Shown piece by piece: positions 26,444-36,521 of a DNA stretch of 64,000 bases. A program made the translations under genes and the position numbers. The notes below the pieces were generated by a model. It had not been told where the DNA came from and ran no database searches. It was given only the letters and a program-made list of their open reading frames with translations. The stretch lies in contig JADWOT020000009.1 of assembly GCA_036345935.2 (NCBI GenBank), forward strand, positions 13,934,148 through 13,998,147, written 5' to 3'. The stretch is from Taenia hydatigena. Taxonomy: Eukaryota > Platyhelminthes > Cestoda > Cyclophyllidea > Taeniidae. Within the stretch, counting starts at the first letter, position 1; every line of letters starts with the position of its first letter.

Positions 26444-26562
26444 TGGTCCTCGCTAACTTCCTTCACATTTGAGCCCAGCAAATTTGAGTTGGAATTGATT
26501 GCTATACTAGCTGTATTCAACACGATTCCGGCACTTGAGAATCTAGCTCCATAAGAGACTTG
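26371..26562 (-). CDS. Terminal exon of an unrecognised gene, crossing the left palindrome boundary
   Basis: After a cttgcag acceptor (minus strand) the frame reads QVSYGARFSSAGIVLNTAS onward and stays open across the palindrome edge at 26,443/26,444 to a stop at 26,371. It gains a Pro/Thr/Asp-rich tail (PRHPRQGPPTF, TMTDDMD). The codon at the boundary contains the N. The mirror copy (57,838-57,993) instead stops 12 codons after the boundary with unrelated residues. No family is recognised; it might be the 3' end of a neighbouring gene. That the frame continues on this side suggests this is the native junction. Confidence 0.35.
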   Translation of the reverse strand, partial: QVSYGARFSSAGIVLNTASIAINSNSNLLGSNVKEVSEDXTIPMPRHPRQGPPTFTTMTDDMD

Positions 26563-27340
26563 CTGCAAGACATTTGGAGAAAGTGGTGCATGCAAGAGCA
26601 GAACCCACTAACCACTAATGATCAAAACAATTGGCTTGCACCTGGTGATTCATCACCACGCGGTGGAGCATCGCATTTAGCAGGTGCCACCAAACTTGAT
26701 GGTATTGAAGGCGCTGCCTCGCAATCACCTACATCCCCCGAAATAGCCTGCAGTTCCTTCAAATAATCACCGTTATTGTTTCTTGGTATGAAGCAGCCAT
26801 ATGACTGTCAGTAAAATGAAATCGGCAGTTGAGAACTGAATACTTTAAGGTGCCTTCAATGGCTGCTTTAGCTCTTTACAGACACCAGGCGCTCCTACAT
26901 GGCAACAATGTGGAAAACGGAAGGGGAGAATGGAAAAATGAGAACATCGATGATCACAGGGGATATGGACTACCACTGCTATGAAGTCAGTCATCGACCT
27001 CTGCGTCATCTTCTCAGATGATGAAAAACATTCAAACACCTACTCCACGGAGGTCAAGGAGACATTCTCTCTCTTCACTGTCAGCACTCACATACTAGAC
27101 GTGAACCTCACATTTTGACCAACAGCCTCCATAACGTTGTTTGGTTACATGCATTGCACACTCCCATCTCCAATATTTCCGAGTCACCCCTGAAGGTGCA
27201 CACGGAACGCCAGCTTTCATAGCCAATTGGCTGTAATTCACATGATCCAACAAGTCTTGACAAATCCTGACGATGCTCGGATTCTCATTTTGGGACGCCA
27301 GCTTTAGGTAGTGAATAATTGTTCAATGAAAAGGAACAGT

Positions 27341-27403
27341 TCATAAACCCAATCTAAAGAGTTTGATGAGGCTTCCTTCCTCTTCTTCCTCCTCCTCATT
27401 ATC
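27341..27403 (-). other. Acidic Glu-rich open frame end, left copy
   Basis: After an acceptor-like gaatag the minus-strand frame runs NTDGSDDN, seven Glu, then GSLIKLFRLGL and a stop. It could be a terminal exon of the unrecognised gene in this part of the arm or simply a GAR-type low-complexity run. The mirror copy is at 56,997-57,059. Confidence 0.25.
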
Positions 27404-27760
27404 ATCAGAACCATCAGTGTTTCTATTCACAGAAGCTGTCGAGAAGGCAGCGATGAACATCGAGGTATGACAGGGGAAGAGGCATTCGCGTCGCCAGATA
27501 GCCACATCGACAGTGGATGTGTGAGGGAAGAAGGTACTGATCTCGGGCACACAACACCGGGGGTAGCATGTTCTCGTAAGGAAGCGCGTGACCCATCCAC
27601 TCATTCACTCACTCACTCCCTATAGCGTCCACACGATCAACGCCAAGTTGTGCACCCTCTACTTCGCATGGGAATCGTTTCGGTAAGAATAGGGATATGT
27701 GTATCATGTGGGTGATGTAATGGTCTTGAGAATCATTGCATACCTGGTAGACTAGGATTT

Positions 27761-27994
27761 ATGTCAAAGTCGACCTCTTACACCTCAGTGAACCACCGCT
27801 CCTACATTAACAGACGTCTCACCGTCCAAGTTGCTTACAGGTCGTACAACGAAAACACCTTACGCCATCTTTTACTGGACGCCAAAGTAGCAGCCACCGA
27901 CATCCCAGAGTATGTTCTACAACCAAATGAGGGCACCAGACAAACTCGCAACAAAGCACTTGACCACATACCACTACGTGTCGCGCCTATTTAG
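27761..27994 (+). other. Open frame of 77 codons with coding-like base use, unknown
   Basis: Third positions are mostly C, A or T with purine-rich first positions, and the frame ends at a TAG. No motif is recognised. It runs opposite to EXOSC10 and lies just beyond the truncated end of copy A. It could be part of the same retroelement debris as 28,232-28,426. The mirror copy is at 56,406-56,639 (-). Confidence 0.2.
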
Positions 27995-28118
27995 GACAAC
28001 ATCGTCGTAAAAAATATGACTTAAATAAATCACGAACCGGTGATGTTGCGCACCCTCTCTGTCATGTTGCGAACAGAGAACAGTAGAACCTCAGAGTAAA
28101 TCATGCAGAGGGACTTAC

Positions 28119-30293
28119 GTGGGCAGCAGTGCAGCTATTTGATGTAGTATGCGATTGGAAAGGACGAAGCTAAAAACGAAGGGAAAGATAAAGAATTAGT
28201 AGATTCAGTCTTCTATCATCTAGTCTTAACAATGCTCTCCCACCCTAACGACTTGTATTCAACACCTTTGACGACTTTAAGCGCACTACTCCAAACATCC
28301 GACAAACCACCGCCTCTGATTGAATGTAACGCCTCTCCCTATGGATTGTCTGCACATGATGACGCGAGTCGATACAGCCAGCCCGAAAGTGGGGTTGTAT
28401 GCACTCTTCACAGATATGCTGACTGAGCCGAAGTGAATGAGCACTTCCATTCACATCACCAAATAGGAAGTTTTAAGAGCAGTTAGTGGTCACATGTCGA
28501 TTTGTCATTTCGCCTTTTCACACGCATGATGAAGTGGAACGAAACAACCAACTAAGCACGCCTACCCCATAACGACGCTAAAACGACAATTTGTTGAGAA
28601 GGCACAGCGTTTAAGCCGCTCCTACACCCTCCATCCCAAAACACCCTACCTAGCACAAGAGCCAAACCATGTCAACCACGGTAAGGATAGCACCTTTCAA
28701 ATGTCCAATGTTCAATCAGCGACCGTTATGATATTATTTTGAAGTGCTGCAATGCCTGTGAGTGGCCACAAAGAGGCGTGATAAGGAGGGAATGGGGAGC
28801 ATACCCGTGACTTTCGTCCTCATTTCGTGCAATAGTGTCTCGCAATATGTACAGATACTTGAGAGCGTAGAGCTGACGCTTGTCCAGAGACTCCCTCACC
28901 ACCGCATGCGATTTCGACAGATACTCCAATGCGTTAAACTGCGGTTTCTTGTAAATCTAATGTGAGGAAACAACAAGGGGGAGAGCAGTCAAAGAAAATG
29001 GAGAGTGCCGAATAGGTAGAGCAGAAGAGTGATACGTACACGCAGACAAAGCTGCTGACTGCGTTGTAGAACCTCAGTGAGGAGACCTTGATCAGCTAAC
29101 ATGCCGCGAAGCACCTCAGCCACGTAGAGCAGATAGTGTGTATCTGAGCGAGCATAGTCCATCATCTCCTTGGGAAGAGGTCTAAGCGCAGAAAATGCCC
29201 ACAATAGCCACAAGAAGTGGACTGCCTATTACAACATCATAGCTGACCCTTGCCTTCACTACGAGTGCCTCCAATCATGCCGTCCAAACGTGTAATACTT
29301 TAGTCCTCATGCATCACGGACATAGAAGCATTCATGATAGGCTCCTGGGCCTGGGCCATGCAACATCCCACAGCGTCAGCTGAGACACTTGCATTAACTA
29401 CCAAATGACTACCTCAGCACCAAGGATAAGGGAAGTAGTGAGGAGAGTGTATCATGAAGGACTAGCACAATGCAGCATGTCCCCAAGTACTGAATAAGCC
29501 AATAAGTGAGAGCAAGTAATTGTGGCTTGCGAAGTCTTCACTTCCCCAATGGGATATTCTGCAGCCGCAGCCGCAGCCAGAGCAGCCGTAGCCGCAGCAG
29601 CAGCAGCTACACGCACCTCACGGTGGCGTTCACTATGAACTCACCTTATTCTCCAATCGGCCAACTGGAGTGCTTTGTTAGGAAGAAAGCCAACAAAGTA
29701 CTGCAGTAGGTAAGCAAGGCAAAATCGCGGAAAACGCAGTGCCCGAGCTGCCTGTCCGGTGTCGAAGAGATTCACAATGTACACACCGAAGTCTCGTTGC
29801 AGCCACATGAGGTCCAAATCGGGGCCGTGAAGTACCTTCACAAGCCTCGGATCAGTGAACACATAGTTCAACTGGTCGAGGTGGTCATGAAGAGCAAGGG
29901 CATCAACAACGCAATCCTTGGTACGCGTAGACAGCTGGATGAGGCATGTCATGCCCAGGAATGTGCGGTAACTGTGGTGCTGTTATCGAAAGAGGCAACA
30001 ATTACAAGGCTTCTAGCTGAAGGTACGTGGAGCAAAAGCATGCTGCATTACGACGCTACTTACTTCTAGATCAACAGCGATATCTGATGCTGTACTCAAT
30101 TCCGCCAACATATTGCTTAGGCCGTCCACGGTCTCGATGATATCCAGTGGTGTTTCCTCCAGAGAAAGTGGCCTTGCATTCGGTGTGGTGCTGTCATATT
30201 TGTACTGCCCTAAGCTCCTTCCGTACGCCTCCAGCTCTGATAGATAGGGGTGCATGTAATCACCAGTTTGGGGATCTGCTTCGAAAGTGCAAT
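28119..30293 (-). CDS. EXOSC10: EXOSC10/Rrp6 exosome exoribonuclease, copy A, left arm (3'-truncated)
   Basis: This is the 3'-5' exoribonuclease of the nuclear RNA exosome (DEDDy family). Exons on the minus strand are 30,064-30,293; 29,645-29,979; 29,040-29,181; 28,805-28,956; 28,119-28,169, with every phase matching. The linker HPYLSELEAY, motif I AVDLEHHSYRTFLG, motif II HGPDLDLMWLQRDFG and motif III DYARSDTHYLLY keep all the D, E, D, Y and D catalytic residues. An HRDC domain follows (KPQFNALEYLSKSH to NRILHQIAALLP). The model stops there: the next exon, carrying ACCNP, is absent and homology to copy B ends soon after. The N-terminal PMC2NT part is not identified with confidence. It is identical to the right-arm copy. 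Confidence 0.85.
28232..28426 (+). mobile_element. Ty3/gypsy-like RNase H remnant in EXOSC10 intron 4, left copy A
   Basis: The frame contains LLQTSDKPPPLIECNASPYG, which resembles the RNase H start of Ty3/gypsy Pol (hydrophobic strand, then DASPYG with G at the turn). Asp is replaced by Asn, and the frame stops shortly after. No LTRs, integrase or protease were found. It lies antisense within the intron between the two HRDC exons and was copied with it into copy B. Confidence 0.35.
29561..29610 (+). repeat. Imperfect GCC/GCA trinucleotide repeat, EXOSC10 intron 2
   Basis: About 50 bp of gcagcc and gcagca units lies just inside the intron following the exon that ends QLADWRIR. The mirror is at 54,790-54,839. 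The same position in copy B (41,756-41,779) has only about 24 bp, so the tract length changed after the old duplication. Confidence 0.7.
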
Positions 30294-30334
30294 CTAAAAG
30301 AACAACGCGCATTAGATAGGAAGCTTAACCACAA

Positions 30335-30486
30335 CATCTGCGAGCCTAATCACTAGACGCTTCGTTTGGCGCTTAAGGTGCTCTCTGGGCAAGGTCACCT
30401 GCTATTCCGCGATATGTTGACACAGAAAGCGCCACGGGCCAAATCTATACCATCATGCGCCTAGGTCGTATCCACTATGGCTTCAG
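30335..30486 (+). repeat. Interspersed repeat R2, copy a
   Basis: About 150 bp (from catctgcgagcctaatcact to ctatggcttc) recurs in inverted orientation at 39,066-39,215 with scattered substitutions. The mirrors are 53,914-54,065 and 45,185-45,334. It lies immediately 5' of the first recognised EXOSC10 exon. No open frame is shared and no tail or TSD is obvious. It may be a short non-autonomous element. Confidence 0.6.
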
Positions 30487-32207
30487 TAGTTTGGTTGCTT
30501 CTAAGCTGATGCGTGGATTGATGAGGAGATCGCGGCAGATGCTGTGTGGAAGCTGCAGCGACTCTGTTCAGGGCCGACTTCAACATCACATTGTGCGCAC
30601 CACCCACGTTTCATTGTCTCACCGGTGAGGGATGCAAGCAAACCTGATGACTTCGCTTTGCGTCGAAATCGTTGATAATGCATGCTGTCGGAAGTGATGT
30701 AGGTGTTAAATAAAAAAGTGTGATGAAGGACGCGAAACGAACGAAATGCGGAAGCTAACTGTTAAAAAACTGTGCAGAAGTAAGTAGATGAGACGAGAAG
30801 GCACCAGTATGGAGGGGTGCTGGCAGAGAATGATTACGCGAAAGAGGTGTCGGCGTGCAAGTGGATCAGTCCTCGTGGGAGGGATCAAATTACCCTTACC
30901 ATGATGTCAACTCATTGGTTTTCGTCGTGTCGTCAAAATCTCCTACGTGGAGTGAAAACTCACTACAGCAACGCATTCGACACTGTTGCCTCTTTTCTCG
31001 CCAATATCCACCAACGTGGTCCAGCATCAGTCATTACGTGAATAATCATCGCACAAGCGTGCAGTGTCCCTTGCACAAAAACAAAGGCCTATATTTGTCA
31101 ACCAGTTGACCCTCTTATGTCTAACGCATTGCCCTTCAAATGAATGGCGTAGAACTGGTGGGGTCCCACATTGTTTCAAGCAGTCACGCTGTAAATAGTT
31201 ATGTCATGAACTGCGAAAATGTGAACAATCGTTCATTCCAATAAGCCACACGTCGACGTGAACGGATGTTGGCAGGATGATCGTATTACCCAAGTTCCAG
31301 GTCACTCGTTCCTTCCACTTATTAATTGAAAGTTAATTCCCTTTTGGTGTCTTCGCAACTATACTGGAGAAGAGCATCGCGCAATTGTCAGATGGCAGTC
31401 ACAGGCTATCGTGACTACTTCGTTGTATTTCATCCTTTTGCTGTGACGCTGCAGTGGTTCACAATTCGTCCAAAAGCACCTATGCATCAATCTTTCGAGT
31501 GGATAAACACTTAGCGCTGCTTGTTGACACGTCCTTCAATGCAGTTGGAGGTAATCAGTAGCGAAAACAAGGAAGATTGCATTGCATTGCACTGCCTTAA
31601 ATTTGGAAAAGTCTAAGCAAAACAATCTGCTCTAAAGAGACAACTCTTGATCAGCGTTGCATCCTGGTTACGGGTCCATGCATGTAGCTCTCCACGCAAG
31701 CAGGCCTTATAATGTGGTGGAGGGAAACTTGGACCAACGGAGCATGATTCCAAGTTCGGTTAATTGTCTTAATCAGTTGCTCAGCATGGGTCAATATGCA
31801 TTTACATCTTGACTTCCCATACCCCAAAGCGCTATTACGAGGGTTCGCAAAGCAGTCGCATTTAATCGACACCAATTTCGTGACATGGCAATTCGGGTGG
31901 GATCTGTGGTGTCTTTCCTGACCAGGAGATTAGCCAGGCAATTAACGATAAAATGTGGGATGCTATTTAGCCAAACGCGCCTCCTTCCAGTGTGATTCGT
32001 CCTGCGTCTAAGTTGAAATGCAAAACGTTGCTGCGAATGCAGTTTAAATGCATCACACCATTGATTACACTGAGACCAGTACCAAAGCCAGACGTGAAAG
32101 CCGCAGCTTGGAAACCTCGACAGTGGGTGCCTATGGATGCACAGTTCCACGTAGAGACCAGTTAGATATTCCATCGCATACATCAAACACTAACAGTGGT
32201 TAGGTCC

Positions 32208-32345
32208 TATTGGTGGTGTGCACCACCCGCTGCATCGTGGCATCTACGCGGAACGTGCTGGTTTGAATGTCCGACCGCCAAAGCGCTCAGGTTTTCGGGC
32301 AATAATGGTCAGCGTAGATGTTGATTGAGTTCTGCAGTGTAAAGT
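32208..32345 (+). repeat. Interspersed repeat R3, copy a
   Basis: About 135 bp containing ctgcatcgtggcatctacg and ending near ctgcagtg matches 37,742-37,880 in inverted orientation, with substitutions and small indels. The mirrors are 52,055-52,192 and 46,520-46,658. The identity of the element is unknown. Confidence 0.6.
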
Positions 32346-32814
32346 GGAATGGAGTAACCTCGTGCAGCCGCATAGGCTATTTCACTTTAGCTTAGCCTAG
32401 CATAAGCCAACAAAGTGTGGGAAAGGAGCGACGCGGGCACGAAAGGGATTCTGGTCTCACCACCTTAAAATACTGACATACAACGCGTTGACTCATCGTA
32501 GCAAAGTAGCTAAAGAACTATCAACTCATACTTTTGCGAACAGAGACGACAGTCTTCAAAGCATGCTACTGAAATCTCACCAACCCAACCGTCACCATCA
32601 ACAACGAGATTGGCGATGAAACACACGTCACCACCGACCTCAGATGCAATGCTCCCTCCACGCATTAACAGCCACCCCCCAATACGAACATTCATCATCC
32701 AATCGCCCATCGCTATACCTCCACCCCCACTCTGCGCCCGTTGTGGCTGTTGAAGGAACAGCCGAAAGCCGAACAAGCAGAGACAAAGGAGAGATGGCTG
32801 CAGTGGGTCAAAAG

Positions 32815-33250
32815 GCTTCATTACAGCGACTTATCTACGCATCTCCAACACGCACAACCAAGCCCTGCTAGTCTACTCCCAACTCTGCCTCAGCTATCCA
32901 ACATGGCCTGCCTACACAGCCTCGGTTGCCTTGTGAATAGAACAGGACGACATTAATACAATCTGCAATGTGGTTTTGGAAGGCGCCCTAAACAGGGCCG
33001 TTGTAGCGTTCACACACCAGCTGCAACGTCTCCACCTGTCTGTCTATCGGGTATACCACAACCTAGCCACCGAAGCTGCAGAGAGCAAGACCCTGATACT
33101 TAAGGACTTGGTTCACAGTCCTAACCATGACGTTCTCGAGCGTCGCATGCCCAGTGTACATGACGGCGCCGCGGGTGACGATCTCCGAAAACACCCTACA
33201 CACGCTCTCAGGCGTCCTTGCAGACGAAGTCAGAGACGCGTCTCACGCAA
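32815..33250 (-). pseudogene. Possible mitochondrial-carrier-like remnant, left copy
   Basis: One minus-strand frame with GC-biased third positions reads VFSEIVTRGAVMYTGHATLE, then after a stop VVVYPIDRQVETLQLVCER and, after another stop, HIADCINVV. The YPID followed by LQL and a later DCIN is reminiscent of the C-terminal repeat of SLC25A46-type carriers. The opposite strand also has a long frame (32,970-33,353), so strand and identity are uncertain. Several in-frame stops argue against a working gene. The mirror is 51,150-51,585 (+). Confidence 0.2.
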
Positions 33251-34627
33251 CCACAGCACGGCAGACCCTGCCGACCCTTCCTCCTATTTATGCATCTGTG
33301 CACAGATCACGCCTTTCCATCAGCCAATCAACAAGTCGCTTATGTGCATTTAATCAATTTACACTTCTATGCATTTCCATCCGTTTAACACATTAAAACC
33401 ACCTCCGTTGCTACGTCTCGTGAGTTTAGAATTTTCATCACCTTAAGTCTACTCATTAGCATTACTCGGATGTGCACCTAATATGGTATGATAAAGCAAA
33501 GATTAATGCAATATTTTAGGGGATTGATACCTAATGCTTAAAAACTAAAACACAATGAAAGCAAAGCGTGCTTATAGGCTATACTATCTATCTGCTCTCT
33601 CTACATTCTAACATCCGCCTATCTGCTTAGTGCGTCGGGACGCTCATAGAGCACCAAATAGGTGAGGGTAATCGCAGAGTCTATTTGAATTTATTATTCA
33701 TGCATGTCTACAGAAATAAAAGCACTTTATTCGAATCTCACACCAGCCTGGTTTTTCAGTGTTTTGTTCGAAGCATTAGTGTCAATCACATAAACTTCAC
33801 ATCTGACGGGACTGGCGAGTTGCCTATCCCCCCTCATTTTCACCCCCTCCCCATCAACTCTTCTTCCAAATAAACATCCCTCTCAACTGCCTTGTAGGTG
33901 ACTCCTCCGCTTCTCTGCCAACCTACATGTTATTTTTATTTGAACACATTTTTTGTTAATTAGAGCGCCTCATCACTTAGATACCAGGATAGTGGTGCTA
34001 CTTCGTAGTGAGGAGTTGCAGGAGACGAGGTCATTGAGGAATTGTGAGCAGACTTGTTTAAGTGGCAATTTATCGAGGTATCACCCTCGTCCTCACCATT
34101 GCCAAACCATAACGCCTACTTCTCTGTCACCTTAAATTATTTCGATAAATCGGAAAGGTGAGGGAGGGAAAGGAGTGGGCAACTCCACCTACCAATGAGG
34201 AGGTTCTTAGATGGACACCTAATGATAATTTCACGAAAGTCGACACACCCACTGCATTGGCGCATCGGTCCATCGCTTGCATGTGCCACCAACTCGCCTT
34301 TGCTCTTCATGCCTACACGTGGTCTTGCATCGCCTTCCTACATGACAGAATCTGTCCCCCATGCACTCATCACCCGTGTCGCCATAATCATTAAGTGTGA
34401 TCGAACAAGGCACAAAAGGAAACACTTGCGCATCTGTGGAGACAAAGTGTGCCACAATAGAACATCACCTCCTTCCACCCAGCCTTTCCTCACCCACCAC
34501 TGACGAAGACGCAGGGGAGTGGGCAGAAGCAGTCAGGCAGAACACATGTCTATTCCACATGCCAACACTAGCTACTCAACAAATCACCGAGACATTGTGC
34601 AATGCCTTCGCCTTCGGCCGCTTCCAA

Positions 34628-35151
34628 CAGCATTCTATTAACATCGACCAACACGTTTTGGGGCATCGAGTTGTGGTGGATAACGCGCTATACGTAGCAA
34701 TACCGAAGAGCCTGCAGCATTTGGTGCATGAACGACTAGATGCAAAATTGGCCAATGTGAGGGCCTACTTTAGCAGTGCCTGGAGGCAACTAGCACTTTT
34801 ATGCTTACTATCCACATACCGCCTGAGGTCCATATTCACGCATTCAAAAGTAATTATAGTCGACCGTCAATTAGAATGTCATATTCTACACGGAAGAGCG
34901 CTATTAATTTCCAGGGTTTACTTCACGATGTTGGGGTGTTTCAGTTCTTCCAGAAGCGCAATTTTTCCGAGAGCATTCGAAGGGACACCTTGGTGGTTGT
35001 GCTCAAGCATTACTCGCTTCAAGTCCGTCAGCTGACCTGACTTAGGGTCAGAACACTTGTAAACAACCCCGAACGCGCCTAGAACGATAGAGTAAGTGCC
35101 TCTGTCAAATCTTCTCTCATTGTCTGCAGTCGAGAAAGACTCGAAACACAA
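34628..35151 (-). pseudogene. Cyclin-dependent kinase pseudogene fragment, left arm
   Basis: The N-lobe reads GAFGVVYKC, LKRVMLEHNHQGVPSNALGK and LLEELKHPNIVK, a PSTAIRE-class CDK pattern, followed at once by a stop. Further along, still intronless, NMDLRRYVDSKHKSASCLQAL resembles the CDK hinge, and after a frameshift MPQNVLVD matches the catalytic-loop KPQN(I/L)L(V/I)D. Multiple stops and the lost HRDLK make it inactive. The absence of introns suggests a processed origin. The longest open frame of the window (34,397-35,035, plus strand) is the antisense shadow of this remnant. The mirror copy is at 49,249-49,772. Confidence 0.65.
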
Positions 35152-36521
35152 ACAAAGTTACATTGCATTGTAATATTTAAGGAATCGTGGATGATGTGAA
35201 GCCAAAATATTACTTTTAAGACTGGATTTCACCTTGATCATGCTAATCACCAAAGCATCGATGAAACATTGCAACGGGTGAAATAAAATGTGGGGTTGGT
35301 TTTGAGCTTATGAGTAATAATGATGGTAATGACTAGGTACCAAAATTTGATCTGAACTAAAGTGTGGCCACTGGCGGGTTGGATCTAAAATTCTGTGTTA
35401 CCAATGACCTCTATCTTCTTATTTACATATCGATGAAATAATCACATTTTTGTATAATGTGCCTTTTGGACGAGAAGCAGGAGCGCAAAATCCAAGGAGG
35501 AACTTGATGCTGATACCGAGTACACTAGAAGAGGTTAACTCTCAGACGTTCGTGTTCTTAATCTCCCATACTCGTCCCAAAGTAATCGGTCTACTCGTTC
35601 TCGGGGTGGTCAGAGAGAAAGGACATGAGCGAAGATGGTGACACCCATGAAAACAATCTTGCTTAATGGTCTGGGGTGGTCCGCTTCCGGCCTTCAGTCT
35701 GGGTGATGACGCATCCTGATATTGTGAAATCTCTATTTTGGTATAATTACACTATGGTGGTTAACAAATGATTGAGGAGGCCATAGTTGCACGGACAGCA
35801 CCCACTCCCTGTCATTTTAAGTGACTTGTTGCCCCACTCGTGCGAGCACCTTTTAATTGCTCTGCTTTCCGCCTCAACTTGTAGCTCCCTTGTCAGAAAG
35901 TGGGGTAGAGACAGAGGCCAAGTGAGTCAACGAAGCTAAAATCATCAGTCTTAGGACCATTAGTCTCCCCGTCTATGCACGCATGCTTATTCAGTTAACC
36001 GCCTACCTAGAAGTTCCTCTTTCTCCCCCTCTATTTGCTGAATGCACAGGAGTCGCTTCGGACAGCATGTGACAGGTGTGTGAAGCTGAACAAGACAGAT
36101 CTGTCTACAATGCTGGCTGGAGACATTTAGATTGCAAAAATAAATCCCCTCAAGTTACTAAAACACCGGAGGAGAGCACTTTTATCATGAGAATATGCAG
36201 AGCTGGTGAGAGGGCATGAAGGTGCCAATGGCTGGCTTATGTTATTACGACGTCTGGTCCTTTTGCCCAAACTATTCTAATTATAGGGCTTAAATGGACA
36301 GAAGAGCCATTCTCAGCAGTAGCTGCAACGGAATCACTTGGTGTAATATTTGAAGCACTAAAAGCAGCTCGCGTTGGCTAACGCGGCACTGCAAATAGCA
36401 TCCTATAGCAATCAGACTGATTTAGTTACCCCATACAGACCACTTTCCAGACCCCAAGTTGGAGGTCGCAAAATAGAGCAAGTCACAACCGAACACGGTA
36501 GTTTTGAGCAATGGTGACTGA
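34628..36521 (-). repeat. Dispersed repeat R1, left-arm copy
   Basis: The second version of R1, contiguous where copy 1 is interrupted: the CDK part joins the aaacaaagttac block directly at about 35,147. It ends at 36,521. See copy 1 at 1,203-3,657 for the comparison. The mirror is 47,879-49,772. Confidence 0.8.

Noticed and set aside
29555..29615. Triplet repeat as a coding poly-amino-acid tract
   Set aside because: It follows the gtgagt donor of EXOSC10 exon 2 and differs in length between copies, so it is intronic.
34397..35035. Longest open frame of the window (212 codons, plus strand) and its mirror 49,365-50,003
   Set aside because: It overlaps the CDK remnant on the opposite strand, where kinase motifs are readable. 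The plus frame has no domain and is best seen as an antisense shadow.
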